NCBI RefSeq assembly: GCF_011397635.1
Contig: NC_064755.1
Coordinates: 36,314,059-36,378,058, forward strand
Direction of reading: 5' to 3'
DNA from: Epinephelus fuscoguttatus
Lineage: Eukaryota > Chordata > Actinopteri > Perciformes > Serranidae
Length of the DNA stretch: 64,000 nt
The translations under genes were made by a program, and so were the position numbers. Shown piece by piece: positions 49,383 through 63,087 of this stretch (the stretch's first letter is position 1; each line of letters opens with the position of its first letter). The notes under the pieces were generated by a model. The model saw only the letters and a program-made list of their open reading frames with translations. It made no database searches and had not been told where the DNA came from.

Positions 49383-50324
49383 ATGTTCTTCATTCTGAAG
49401 ATGAGGATGATTCTTCTACTCTGCATCCTCTGCCTGATGACTTCTACTGGCCACAATCAGGCTGCAGGTAAATATGGTCCCAGTCCTGATGACACACTAC
49501 AGGATGTTTTATGATTACCATGCCAGAAAGAGCATGAATGCACCACCTGGGTGATCTCATGGGGAAGCAGATGTAAACAAAATGGAAACTGGTGTGCAAC
49601 AACACACTGTAATGTTAACAATGCTTTGAGGTGAGAAAACAAAAGCAGAAGACCAAAATAGTCTGCATGAGAAAACATCTAAAAAGTCTACTCTTCAGCG
49701 AAAACTGGAGGTAAAACTTTAACCGTCAGTTTAAATATCCGTCAACAGTAGTAAAGTTAGCCTCAAGAGCTAGAGTGTTTACCCTTGCTTGGCAACATTG
49801 TCAGCTGCTCCATACTGATGTAATCATAAAAGTTATTATACAGATTTATAATTATCGGTCTGTGAGCAGCTTGGGAGGTTTAAGACTGGATCTGTTAAAC
49901 TGTGACAGAAAAAGTGAAAAAACTAGAATTACTACCCCACGGTTTTATGCCTCTGTGCACCAGTTAAGTTTCTCTTACAGTTTACATCCATGTCTGAGAA
50001 AACATAGATGCTTCACACACAGAAGAACTATACAATCAGCACAGTTTCAAGGTGGGCACGCAAAATTAGAGTCACCACTTCAGTATCTGACCAAATGTTT
50101 CATTATTATTATTTTATCCTATTTGACATTTGTGTTAAGTTGTGTCATAATTAGCATGTAAATCCTTGACTTATGGCTAAAAATATATTTTGTGAGGTCA
50201 CAGTGACCTTGACCTTTAACGACAAAATTCTAATCAGTTTATTCTTCATTCCAAGTGAACATTTGCGCCAGATTTGAAATTCTCAAGCAGTTCTTGAAAT
50301 ATCTGTTCCAGAATGAGGTGGATA

Positions 50325-51160
50325 CAGTATCTCACATAAGTGAGTACACCTCCATTTTGGAAATATTTTATTATATCTTTTCATGGGACAACACTATAGA
50401 AATGACACTTTGGTATAACAAAGTAGTCAGTGTACAGCTGGTATAGTAGTATAGATAGCTTCCTCTGAAAATTACTTAATCATCAACTTCACATTCATTT
50501 TCCTCAGGCAGTTGTCATCTACTAGGTGTGTTTATCACATCATGTTGCCATGGCTCAGTTTCAAGAGGGGCGATATGCTCACTTGAATTCATGTTTAAAT
50601 GAACTGAGCTCCCAGAGCTGCAGCACTCATGCAGAAACCATGATGCTGCCACCACTATACTTGACTGTAAAGGGACAGTTGTCTTGGTGCCAGCATGTGT
50701 GGCACCTGGTGAAACACACCTAGATGACAACTGCCTTGCTGAGGAAGCTGAAAGGTGATGGACAACCAAGATTTATCCAGCCCTTAACTCACCTGTGCAC
50801 CCACATCCTCAAGCTGTGAAGAGCCAAAGTGTCTTCACATCCATCTCCTCAGTGGGAGCATTCCTGAAGCAACTCAGAGCTCTTGACCATGCCCAAAAAG
50901 TTAAGGCAGAGATAATAATGGTTGCACATAAAATATTCACACTTTAGGCACAATTTGGACATGTTCACTGTACTCACTTATGTTGCCAGCTGTTTAGATG
51001 TTGATGGCTGTGTTATAATTCAGAGGAAGGTAAATCTATACTACTATACAGCTGTACATTTGACTGTTTTAAGTTATACAAAGTGTCATTTCTATAGTGG
51101 TCCCATGAAAGATATAATAAAATATTTCAAAATGATGTACTCACTTCAGGTGAGATACTG
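50325..51160. mobile_element. Tc1-like element (unit E copy)
   Basis: Same insertion as in unit D, flanked by TA at 50323-50324 and 51161-51162, but about 110 bp shorter because of many scattered small deletions. Confidence 0.85.
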
Positions 51161-51177
51161 TAAGGTCATGAAGACAT

Positions 51178-52353
51178 GCCCTTACATCCAGATGCATTCT
51201 TGACATCTGGCGATTTTAACCATGTCTCTTTAAGACTTTGCCCACTTTTTAAATGAACTGCAGCATCCACCAGAACATTGGACCTCCTGTATGTGAATAC
51301 ATACAAATGTGCAGCGCTGTCCTCTGGTCGCCACACATGGTTCATCTCTCCCCATACGTCCCAATGAAGAGACTGCCCATCAACGTCGGACAGTCTAAAT
51401 GCTGGTCTGTGGAGACAGAGGAAGCACTTCAGGACTGTCTGGAGTCAACTGACTGGGAGGTTTTTTATAATGAGTATGGGGAGGATATTGATGGACTAAC
51501 TGGATGTGTTACTGATTACATCAATTTCTGCATGAATGTAATCGTGTCTCCAAACATCTGATGCTTCCCAAGAATAAACCAGACCACCAGCCTAAAGGTC
51601 CTTAAATAACAAAAAGAGCATTCAGAGGGGACAGGGAAAAAGCAAAGAAATACAAAGGGAACTGAGTGAAGATTAGACAAGGAGGCATACAGACTAAAAC
51701 TAGAGAGCCAGCTGCAGCGGGTGGTGAAGGAGGTCTGCTGATGAGGAACATCACGGGCATGAAAATGGTTCTCTACCATGACCAGGACTACCCATGAACT
51801 GAATAGGTTCTTTAATAGATTTGACACAACCAGGCCAGCCTGCCCCCAGCCGGTGTACCCTGTTCTGTCCCAGCCTAACTGTTTCATCCCAGCTTTAAAA
51901 ATGATCAGAAAGCCAGCCCATTACTGGAGCTGAGCTGCATACAGTCGGTTGGAGAGAAACCGCTTTCTCAAATTGAGAGATCATCTCCAACCTCACACCC
52001 CTTCATGCCCTGTTATTAATCTGAGCACCTTCTCCCACAGGCTGATGGCGCTGAGGTGCAGGACCGAGCGCTACAGGAGGTCCTTCATTCCGGCTGCCAT
52101 CAGAAATTTTAATGCACTGTAATGTACTGCACTTTAGGTATTTATTTATTTATTACCTGGTATGTCTGTGGTTTTAACATATTTGATCATTAATTACTTT
52201 TAACTATCATGCCTGGTATTTTAGTATTTTCAGTGATTTTTCTGTGGTGCATTGAACAAGTATTGTTGTCCTTTTTGGTTGCATGTAGTTGTGGCATGCA
52301 TGTGCAGCAACAAATCAATTTCCTGGAAAGGATCAATAAAGCTGATTTGATTT
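51178..52353 (+). mobile_element. L2-like LINE fragment (unit E copy)
   Basis: Same truncated insertion as in unit D, between GACAT repeats at 51173-51177 and 52354-52358. The stretch 51361-51540 is identical to D, while both sides have many 1-6 bp losses. Confidence 0.8.
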
Positions 52354-55300
52354 GACATCAACCTTTGACCCCTGACACCCAAAATCTAATCAGATGATTG
52401 TTGAGTCTCAGTGGACCTCTGTACCAAATATGAAGAAATTCAGTCTTGAGATACTATGTTCACAAGAATGAGACAGATATGACAGTGACCTTGACGTTTG
52501 ATCCACAAACACCAAAAACTAATCAGTAAATCACTCAGTCCAAGTGGACATTTGTGCCAAATTTGAAGAAACTCCCTTGAGGTGTTCTTAAGAAATCGCT
52601 TAACATGGGTGGGACAGACGGACAACCCGAACACATAATGCCTCTGGCCACGGCTATCACCGGTGCAGAGTGTTTCCTTTTTCAGTTCAAGTTTTGTTTT
52701 CAATGCCAAAACTTACTGTCACTGTTCTAGCTCCATACCTTCCCTGCTCTTCCCAACAGGAGCACCTGGAACATATGGATTTGGACCACCTAATGATTTG
52801 TCAGAAGCTGGACAATGGTCCTGGAATGACTGGATATACTGGACCTGGACCACCTGGACCACCTGCATTCTGTGGACGAGGTTTAAAATTTTCTATGTTC
52901 AAAGAGCATAGACACTGTTAATTGTATCAAATCATTTTCACCAACTGAGTAACTGCTGTTTGTCATTTAATAAACTGTAGGATGCAGCAGTTGTACAACC
53001 TGAGCAAGGTTCAGTCTTCACTGATACACAAAGAAATCTCAATACACACAGACTCACTCATTGTTTAGGAGATGTCAATAGATACACTAGGAGTGGACAC
53101 ATACACCAAGTTCACTATAATACTAACTTTTTTAAGGTATTTATTTTTGTTGAGGCTATGTCTGAGTGATATTTTTCAACTCTTTAAGCTCTGAGCCCAT
53201 AATTTCTATGTCTTACACACAATGCAATTTAAAAGGGTCGATCTCACTCAGCAGGATCAGTGTACTCATCAAGGTAAGAACAACATCCTGTGACAACGGT
53301 TTCATGTCTGAGAAATTAACTGGCAATGTAATCAGGATAATCTAGGCTTGAGATTTCAGATGTTTACCAGAAAGCTTGTGTTACAAACTGGGCATGAAAT
53401 TGGAAAGATGTGGGTGATGTCCATGCACAGAGAGTCTAATGAAAGATGCCACTGACTTGTCCAGTATTTTTGGAGTTTAACCTGTACTGGGACTAAAACT
53501 TGTGGTCTCATAGACTGTAGCAACACCTTGCCGACAGCCTGTTAGTCGAGTGGCCCTGCCCTAAAATATGCATAACTTCCAAAACCATTTGTTGAACCAG
53601 GCTGTTAACATGTTTATTACTGCTGTACAGTTGAGCATTTTAACACGCGGGTCTGTGGGGATTTCCCCTGTTTTGGAATCAGCCTCAAGTGGCCAGTCAA
53701 GGAACTGCAGATTTTGGCACATCTACATTGGCTTTATTCTTCAGCCTTGGAGGTTGCCACTTGGTTTTAACTAATGCTTACTTTTATTGATGAATAATTT
53801 GTCCATGTTTTTTTGTAATTTTGTTAGTTTCAATCAATTAATCATTCAAACTACATTTAGTCTGAGACACTTTGGTCTCAGTGCATACATGAGAGAAAAG
53901 AGTGAAAATTGAGCCAGTTCTGGTTTACTCAACATTCAGCGTATTCAGAGAAGGAAAAAAAAGACAAATTAACTTGTGCAAGAAGTGAAGATGAAACTTT
54001 TCATTTGTAGAAGGTGCACATGTGACAGTGTGGACTCAGATCCAACTTACTACCCGTTTGGTAACTGAACTTAATCTGTTTCATCCAGATATCTTTGGCC
54101 CTATTATGGAGGAACTTGAAACCTTAAAGAAGAGCCTTGCGAAGGTCAAGCTGAGTAAGTATCCTATTCAATCATTACAAAGGAGTGTTACAAGGAATGA
54201 GAACATGTGGAAAGAGATTAGTTATAGTTGTTAATGAGACACTGCTGTGTGTGATTTCTTGTTGAAATAAGTTGTGTTCATGCTAATGTTGTGCTTTTAA
54301 TATTGCATCAGTATTTTGTTTTAAATGTATCTTTTATTCAGGGAGGATGTTGTCTGAGAAAGGAGCAATGAGAAATATTTTTAGTGAAATGCTGCAATAT
54401 TTCCTCAATCTTAATGTATTTACATACAAACTGCATCATTATTGTGGAGGGGGGAACTGCAGATATTTCAACATGTTTTTCTTTTGAACATCAAAGCCAG
54501 AAAAAAAGACTGTTTTTCACCTGTGTATGAGGCTAAAAGAGAGTCTGATATTTTAATGTCAGAGGAACAAACATGTAAAATAAATGTGTTATGCAAAGAC
54601 ATCTGAGCAGAGCTCAAGGGCCAACATGACAACACAGTTTTGAGTGTAGAAAGTGTCTTATCACTGCTTCATTTATTCCTGATGTGTTGCATGTTGTTCT
54701 CTTTATTTTCAGCTATAAACTACGACTTTGTCCGCAGCGTTGGTCAGAAATACTTTGTGTCCAACAAGGAGATGGGCTCGTTCTCCAGGGCCGTTGAGTT
54801 CTGCTCCCAACAAGGCTTAGAGCTGGCTTTGCCCCAGAACGAGGAAGAGAACAACATACTGACTCAAGTGTTTGTGGAAAGTAACGAGAACGCCTGGATC
54901 AACGTCAGCAATAAAGCAGTGGGGAATTCTGAGGCTGATATGAAAAACCAACATCTGGCCTTTACCAAATGGGGAGAAGGGCAGCCAGACAAGTCCATCC
55001 AGGATACAGGCTGCACTATGCTGTCAGAAAACGGTGTCTGGAAAGTGACACCTGAATGCTCTCTGAATGCTTACATCATTTGTCAGATATAGAAAGTTCT
55101 TGTATCCAAGATGAGAAACAATTGCTCCTAGAAATAATAACTTTCACATGTTGAATTTCCCCAAAACGATTATCTCAGATCCTTGTCACTACTACAGACA
55201 TGTATAATTGCATCATTAGCACTGCATTATTTCTGCTGCAAAGATGTATTCCTATATATAAAGGAGTTAAAGCAACAATATGATATATGTATAGAAACAA

Positions 55301-56017
55301 TGGTGAATTCTGAAGGCATTCAGTGTGTCACAATAAAGTGTACGGCAATGAAATAGTCTCATTTCATTCATTTCAAGACTCCTGGCAAATTATTTGCATT
55401 TTAACAAGATTGGCAAAATAACAATCTGGACATTAAGTATAACTAAAGCAGCTGGCATCTAAGAAGTACTAAAAGTAGAGTCAATGACAGATGAATTGGG
55501 AAAGATCTTATAGATGACACATAGAACTCTTGTTGGATTCTGAGTATAAGGGTACATTTTGTTTCAGAGCTGAGAACACTACAATAGAACAAAGCTCATT
55601 CACGAAAAAAAGGAAACAAGCATTCTCTGGGACAACAAAGGCTCCCATTCACTGTCTACAGAGCAGCTCCAGACTTTATACCCTATGACATCACAAGTTT
55701 GAGTCTCACTTCTCTGGTTTCTACTAAAACTAAACTCTGAAAACATCATCATCTGCAGTGGGCTGAAATAATGAATTCTTTCAATCTACAATCACAGAAT
55801 TAAGTGAGATATTTCCAGCACTGATGATTTAACAATCATAAGTAAAGGTGGGAATCACAGAGTCACTCACAATACAATTATTTAACAATACACTTCCCAT
55901 AATAGTGAAAGTATAACGAGACAGCAATTCTGCAATACTTGATACACTGCAAGACAATCATCTACAAGACATTACCACATCTGTGTAACTAAAGACAAAA
56001 TACTCCTAAAAAGGCAG

Positions 56018-56071
<54 letters not shown>
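56018..56071. repeat. (CA)n microsatellite, unit E
   Basis: About 27 CA units, among the longest alleles of this locus in the array. Confidence 0.9.
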
Positions 56072-56073
<2 letters not shown>

Positions 56074-56440
56074 ACAATTATGAGTGTTAGTGGCTTCCTC
56101 CATGACAGCTTCTTTTTCATTACTACATAATCGCTTTCCCCTGGCTTTTAAAAGGAATAGGAGATGACACTGGTCAGTTGAGTTCATGCATGTCCAAAAA
56201 TACACCTATGATTAACTGAGGGACTAAATACGACCCCTTTGTCCCTTACGTCTTAGGGTGCTTTTACACCTGCCCTGCCTGGTTCGGTTCAATCGAACTC
56301 AACTTCGTTTGCCCCCTAAGTGCAGTTCATTTGGGCAGGTGTGAACACAGCAATAACACTCACTTCTTGAAGAGGTGGTTTCAGTCTGGTTACAAACGAA
56401 CTCCGGCGCGGTTCATTTTTGGTGAGAAAGTACTCCAACC

Positions 56441-57755
56441 AAAATCACACTCACACTCCTCAGCCTACCCGGTAAGGTCTACGCCAGGGTGCTGGAGAAG
56501 AGGGTCCGGTCGATAGCTGAACCTCGGATTGAGGAGGAGCAATGTGGTTTTCGTCCCGGACGCGGAACCGTGGACCAGCTCTTTGCCCTCGCCAGGGTGC
56601 TGGAGGGGGCATGGGAGTTCGCCCAACCAGTCCACATGTGTTTTGTGGATTTGGAGAAGGCTTACGACCGTGTCCCCAGGGGCATCCTCTGGGGGGTGCT
56701 CCAGGAGTATGGGGTTGGTGGCCCTCTGCTAAGGGCCATCCAGTCCCTGTACCAAAGGAGCACGAGTCTGGTTCGCGTGGTTGGCAGCAAGTCGGACCTG
56801 TTCCTGGTGAGGGTTGGACTCCGCCAGGGCTGCCCTTTGTCACCGGTTCGGTTCATAACTTTTATGGACAGAATTTCTAGGCGCAGCCGAGGGGTGGAGG
56901 GTGTCAGGTTCAGTGACGGGAGGATCTCGTCCCTGCTATTTACGGATGACGTGGTCCTCCTAGCTCCATCGAACAGTGACCTCCAGCTCTCGCTGGGATG
57001 GTTCGCAGCTGAGTGTGAAGCGGCTGGGATGAGAATCAGCACCTCCAAGTCTGAGGCCATGGTCCTCAGCCAGAAAAGGGTGGATTGCCCACTCCAGGTC
57101 GGGGGGGAGGTCCTGCCTCAGGTGGCGGAGTTTAAGTATCTCGGGATCTTGTTCACGAGTGAGGGTAGGATGGAGTGGGAGATTGACAGGCGGATTGGGG
57201 CGGCGTCAGCAGTGATGCGGATGCTTAACCGGTCCGTTGTGGTGAAAAGGGAGCTTAGCCAGAAAGCGAAGCTCTCGATTTACCGGTCGATCTACGTTCC
57301 AACCCTCACCTATGGTCACGAGCTCTGGGTAGTGACCGAAAGAACGAGATCGCGAGTACAAGCTGCCGAAATGAGTTTCCTCCGCAGGGTGGCTGGGCTC
57401 AGCCTTAGAGATAGGGTGAGGAGCTCAGACATCCGGGAGGGACTCGGAGTAGAGCTGCTGCTCCTCCACATCGAGAGGAGCCAGTTGAGGTGGTTCGGGC
57501 ATCTGGTAAGGATGCCTCCCGGACGCCTCCCTTGGGAGGTATTTCGGGCATGTCCAACCAGGAGGAGACCTCGGGGCCGCCCCAGAACACACTGGAGGGA
57601 TTACATCGCCCGGCTGGCCTGGGAACGCCTCGGGGTTCCCTCGGAAGAGCTGACAGAGGTGGCTGGGGAAAGGACTGTCTGGGCTTCTTTGCTGAGGCTA
57701 CTGCCCCCGCGACCCGGACCCGGATAAGCAGAGGACGACGAGACGAGACGAGACG
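56441..57755 (+). mobile_element. LINE 3' half with a long open RT frame
   Basis: It is 5' truncated within the RT (TLLSLPGKVYARVLEKRVRS) and open to the stop at 57725-57727, leaving over 412 codons. RT motifs include GFRPGRGTVDQL, DLEKAYDRVPRG, GLRQGCPLSP and the catalytic LLFTDDVVLL. It continues through FKYLGILFTSEGRM and LTYGHELWV to a C-terminus ending LLPPRPGPG. The tail is GACGA repeats. AAAGTACTCCAACC at 56427-56440 and AAAGTCCTCCAACC at 57756-57769 form a 14-bp target duplication with one mismatch. It is the same family as the relic at 3378-5884. The endonuclease is missing, so it cannot move on its own. Confidence 0.9.
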
Positions 57756-59785
57756 AAAGTCCTCCAACCTCGATCTCAACCGACTGCAGTCACATGACAC
57801 ATTGTTTGGGTTAAACATGAGCATGTTACAGTCCTGGAGGATTATTAATGTGCACCTCCGCCTGTACTGTCTTAATGTGCACATTCAGCACATCCAATGC
57901 ATCAAAACATTGTTTTCTAGTTGGAGCCGCGCCTCGTTTTCAAACTGTATGGTTTGACTAAAATGAACAATGACAGCAAAATAGTCCACGATGAGCAGCG
58001 CTAAAATCAACCTGTGTAGTTGTCCCTCCATTGTGACATTAGAAAGTGTCACATTTATCTTGCAAGTGTACTCTTCTTCAATGTTTTGATTACTTCCTGG
58101 ATTTTTCCCACATGGAAATTCTGACCAATCAAGAGCAGCTTTCTTTCGCAAGGCATTTGTTCTGGTCCGCTTGTAAATGCTGCCTTGAGAACACAAACCA
58201 ACTCTAGGCAATTATAAAACTTTGTAACAAAAGTAGTCCCTGATTCAGACCTCCAGCTCTCAAGCAAGACAACTCGAGGTCTAAAAGCATGTTTACTTTG
58301 CCCCCAGATTTGTGCCATTTCACTAGAAAAGTGGAGTTGGACCTGCCCTACATGCACTTGCACCCTGCACTTCAGAACATGCGCTCTAAATCACTTAAAT
58401 AGGGCCCAATGACTCAGTAGCAGGGTGGAGAAAGTTTGCGATGGTTCTGATTCAAAAAGGTGGTTGGAAAAAAGTCTTGAGCTCATTTTTTCAGTCAGTG
58501 GTTTAGGAGGGAATTTCTTAAATGGTGTCATTATGTGTATGCTTCAAGCTGTTAGGTGTGAGAGTGAGAGCTGTTTTACTGACCCAGCTCCATGAATCAC
58601 GTGTCTTCAGAGAACATTATGTCTGCTGCATTTGTAAAACTGATGTCTAAGTCTCTGTTACTTTATTTTTCAATGCATCTTAATTATTCAAGGTATAACT
58701 GATGATTTTTATGAACTGTCAGAGGGGAACTTGTTTTGGTGGAACATTTGCACGTGAGGAGGTGAGCACTATCATTAAAAAGGCTAATTTGACGCAAAAG
58801 AAAATGCAACAGAACAAAAACAGTATCAGATGAATGTGGACTGTGACATTCAACTTCTACTGATAAAGAAAGACACATAATTTGATAACAAAGCAGACAT
58901 GCCTTATAGCACGTTCCAAATCAACATCACAACTGGCCATTTGCAGTGTCTACGTTGTTAGTTCAGAGGTTGTAATTGTTATTTCCTGTAGCTAAGAACA
59001 TTTGTCAAAACAGTAACAGATAGCAGAAGGAAGGGAGAAAGTCAGCCTAAATATCCTGCAAATGGCAGGTAAAGGCCATAGTCATAGTCCACATCCAGTG
59101 AGTCAGACTACTGCTGTGCTAACTCCAGATCTGTGTTTCAAACGTGAGGCAGCAGATATTGCTGAAGTTAATAAACATCACAGCCCTCTACACTGAAGTG
59201 TTTCCACTGGCAACGCTCTGCTGCAACAGGACAAAAAAAAAAGAAAGAAAAACCACACTAAAAAAAAGGACAAGCAAAAAAAAACAGTTTCCACTTGATG
59301 TAACTTCAATTCTATGAGTATGAGAACTGCATGGAGAGGAAGAAGATACGAGAGTGCACTTGGAGGCGGTTGAAAGACATGACACCCTGACCTGATTATC
59401 AAAGTTAATCATCTCTCTCTCTCTCAACATCTGTTATAAACTCTGGACTGAATTTCTACATACACTATTCACGACTTTCTTTATCACTTTTCTTTAAAAG
59501 TAGTGAAGAAGTAGCTCATCCTGCACATCACTCCTCGTTCACACAGTGAGTTCCTTTGCTATTAAATTCATGACAATTCACAGCCTGTAAGTCATTTCTC
59601 TGTACGAGTTAGAAACCACAACACGTGGTCTCAACGATGAAAGCTTGTTCAGTTAAGTCTTATTAAAAGCTATAAGCGGGTTAGATATGAACACATCTCT
59701 GTATCTACAGTAAGAAGGTCAAAAGACAGCCAAATAATGTTATATCATAATTAATATTTCCCTGGGTCCATCTGTGTATCTACAG

Positions 59786-60259
59786 TAGAGCTTAGATCGG
59801 GCCCAAAAAATCCAGCCCGACCCGGCCCGAGCACGTGCACGTTATTTCCGGGACCAGCCCAGCCCGTCCAATTAACTGTAATTATGGGCCCGAGCCCGAT
59901 TTAAACCCGACATTTTTCAATAAGTTGGCTGTTACAATTAAGAGTATTAAACCACAATTCTTGTTATTTTAATGACAGAAATATAGTATCTTGATGAATG
60001 GTGCAACACAGAAGCATGATTATGTAATAAAACAGGTGTTTATTTTAGGATCCCAAGGTCAAACAAAAAAAATGAACAGTCATCTATAACATACAAGATG
60101 AACAAAAACTAACTTCGTACAGCCTCGGTCAGGCTGTGCGCGCACAATGTTGCAACATTGTAATTAATTTTGTTGTAACTTTATGTGCCATATTAATTTT
60201 ACTTTTTATAATACACAGTCTATATGCCTGCCGGGCTCGGGCAGAAAATCTATGCTCTA
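59786..60259. mobile_element. Short hAT-like element, 474 bp
   Basis: The ends are TAGAGCTTAGATCGGGCCC and the complement of GGGCTCGGGCAGAAAATCTATGCTCTA in part (TAGAGCATAGAT). ATCTACAG at 59778-59785 and 60260-60267 is a perfect 8-bp target duplication. The interior is GC-rich near the ends (CCCGACCCGGCCCGAGC) and non-coding. It is found only in unit F. Confidence 0.8.
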
Positions 60260-62220
60260 ATCTACAGTAAGAAGGTCAAAAGACAATAATGTTATATCAT
60301 AATTAATATTTCCGTGGGTCCTGGGTCATTTTTAAATTCTTAGAATGCTGTTTTGTGCAACAATGGTAGTGGACAAGTGACAGCAAAACATGTTCAGATT
60401 TCCATCTCCAGCAGCTCAAGACAAGTTAGGTTTAAAACTTTATGACTTTTTTAATGCCACTCGGTATGAAATTTCAGGCCAATTTTACAATAACCAAAAT
60501 TGAAGGAAAAAAACAAAACAAAAAATATGATCAAAAAACTAATTTGCCCAAATATTTATTGTTATATATAACATTACTTTTTGGTCAAGTTGAAATGGTA
60601 GATAATCAACTTCACACACTGAAAAACAAAATCATTATTTTCAGTGCAACACATGGAAAACTAAGAACATATCAAAAAGATAGTATTGTAGAATAGTATT
60701 AAACAAAAAAATCTTGTTCATTTGTCCTTTGAATGGATGTGGTAAATGTATTTGCATATTTCTTCCTCTATCCGGATCTGCCTGATATTAATGCCAGAGG
60801 GCAACTGGTAAATTATCTAAAAAAAATAAAAATAAAAAAAAAAGACTGATCTTGCCAAATTATTTTATATTTTAAAATGCAATGTTATTGAAAATAATTT
60901 GCAATATCCTACTTTTCATGTCTTAGGATTTTAAAGACTTTGGAAAGATGAATTTAAGACATTTTAATACTAATTAAGGTCTTATTCTTAGACTAATGAT
61001 TCCATTGACTTTTTAGACTTTTGAAGGATCCATAGGAACCCGGCTATAACGACAGTCTGCTCTCCCAAGCTTTAACTCTGCCTCTTTTTTTCTTTTTATT
61101 TCAGAGCTGAATCGCTGAAGGTATTGTAATTTTTATTTCAGTTTTACCCCAGACTTCCCCCCACCGGCTTCTACAAGACAAATTAGTTGCACTTAAAAGT
61201 CCTTTCCTTGTGATTAAGGCTGTGAGAGCCAAAACTTTTATCAAATTTATGACATGTTTACTGTTAACTAGTTGATTTCTAATGATACTAAAGAAAAACA
61301 AGCACAAGAAGACTTTCTTTCAAAAGTACTCACAGGCAGGACGAGAATAGAAAGAGGAAAAAAACTTAAAAAGAGTAGATGATAAGAAACTGGTGTGACT
61401 GAGGATAGGAGAGGATGCTTGGAGATGGATAAAGAGAGATATGAGATGAAGGAAAAGTTCACCCCAAAATCAAAAGTACATTTTTTCCCCTCCATCTTGT
61501 CAGTCTGGATTGTTTTGGTGTGAGTTGCCGTGTTTTGTCTGAAGAGATGTCTGCCTTCACTCTAGTTTTTGATGTTTTGAGCAACATAAGCAGCCACCGA
61601 GTTCCATTATATTCCAGGAGAGGCAGAAATCCCTACAGCTGATATATTCAACACTTGGCAACTCAAAACAAAACAATCTAGATTTTTGGGGTGAACTGTA
61701 CCTCTGAGGGAAGGTGGTAAAAGGAGTTAAGTGAGAGAAGGGTTAAAAGGAGACAAAGAGATAAAGGGAGGTAAGTGAGCCCTTGAATCAGATTGTAATT
61801 TTATACTGATTTTAAATGTTTCAATAGCCCCCAAATGTAGTTAAAATTCACTGCGATTACACTTCAGACTGTGGTAATTATGGTTTTAGTTCCACATTGA
61901 TTTCATAACGCAATCATAGCCCCGAGCAGTGCGACAACCACAGACACAGGCCGCTACAGAATGACACATGGAGGCGTTTTTACTGTAGATGAAACTTCAA
62001 GTTGAGTTGTGGTAATGAAAACACAGACACCCGATTCATCCTCCTCTCCAAAGATTTACTGTCATTATCCAAGTTAGTAGATGAACTTGTTAGAAAAGTA
62101 TCATGTCAGTATTATCACAGTTATGTTTAATATTTACCTAATCTACCTACCACAAAATCTCACCTTCTCTGCTGATCTAATTTTTGTAACAATAAAGAAA
62201 TTGTGGTTCCAATAATTATT

Positions 62221-62305
62221 ATGTTCTTCATTCTGAAGATGAGGATGATTCTTCTACTCTGCATCCTCTGCCTGATGACTTCTACTGCCCACAATCAGGC
62301 TGTAG
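62221..62305 (+). CDS. Collectin copy F, first exon only (gene runs off the window)
   Basis: The signal-peptide exon is intact: ATG at 62221 or 62239, [18 protein letters not shown], donor GTAAAT. The QAV ending is shared only with copy A. Intron 1 carries the right end of the Tc1-like element and the L2-like LINE, and the window stops inside the LINE. The collagen, neck and lectin exons, if present, lie beyond 64000, so nothing can be said about whether this copy works. Confidence 0.7.
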
Positions 62306-63087
62306 GTAAATATGGTCCCCAAATCCCGCATGACACACTACAGGATGTTTTGATGATTACCATGCCAGAAAGAGCATGAATGCGCCACCTTGGGTGATCT
62401 CATGGGGAAGCAGATGTAAACAAAATGGAGACTGGCATGGTGCAACAACACACTGTAATGTTAACAATGCTTTGAGGTGAGAAAAACAAACGCAGAAGAC
62501 CAAAACAGTCTGCATGAGAAAAACATCTATAAAAAGTCTACTCTTCAGAAAAAACTGGAGGTAAAACTTTAACCATCAGTTTAAATATCTGTCAACAGTA
62601 GTAAAGTTAGCCTCAAGAGCTAGAGTGTTTACCCTTGCTTGGCAACATCGTCAGCTGCTCCATATTGATGTAATCATAAAAGTTATTATACAGATTTATA
62701 ATTATCGGTCTGTGAGCAGCTTGGGAGGTTTAAGACTGGATCTGTTAAACTGTGACAGAAAAAGTGAAAAAACTAGAATTACTACCCCACGGTTTAATGC
62801 CTCTGTGCACCAGTTAAGTTTCTCTTACAGTTTACATCCATGTCTGAGAAAACATAGATGCTTCACACACAGAAGAACTATACAATCAGCACAGTTTCAA
62901 GGTGGGCACGCAAAATTAGAGTCACCACTTCAGTATCTGACCAAATGTTTCATTACTATTATTTTATCCTATTTGACATTTGTGTTAAGTTTTGTCATAA
63001 TTAGCATATAAATCCTTGACTTATGGCTAAAAACATATTTTGTGAGGTCACAGTGACCTTGACCTTTAACGACAAAATTCTAATCAG

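Larger units (their letters stand above)
49383..55092 (+). pseudogene. Collectin copy E: collagen exon frameshifted, neck and lectin exons intact
   Basis: Exon 1 is 49383-49467 (STGHNQAA, as in C). Exon 2 is 52760-52880, 121 nt, which is not compatible with the phase-1 frame: after GAPGTYGFGPP the Gly-X-Y register is lost and the second half reads in another frame (the +1 frame would give PGPPGPPAFCGR). Exon 3 is 54011-54154, with TAG in place of CAG at the acceptor and LTTRLVTE and [10 protein letters not shown] as in C. Exon 4 is 54713-55092, fully open, with QPD and WKV. AATAAA is at 55332-55337. Skipping exon 2 would restore a 202-residue frame. Because the damage lies in a region of deletion-only differences, a sequencing error is possible and the gene may be intact in reality. 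Confidence 0.65.
55093..62220 (+). other. Spacer between copies E and F
   Basis: It holds the 3' UTR of E, a CA microsatellite, the MITE (about 56253-58293) split by a LINE, the segment shared only with unit A (58401-58670), a hAT-like element, and the candidate promoter of F (TATAAA 59435-59440, micro-exon 61105-61120). Against the other units about 160 bp (CTTTAAGAGACAGCAACTC onward) is missing near 55722. No other gene is seen. Confidence 0.5.

Noticed and set aside
57405-57884. 159-codon minus-strand frame over the LINE RT
   Set aside because: It is the antisense shadow of the RT frame, continued into spacer, with no recognisable domain.
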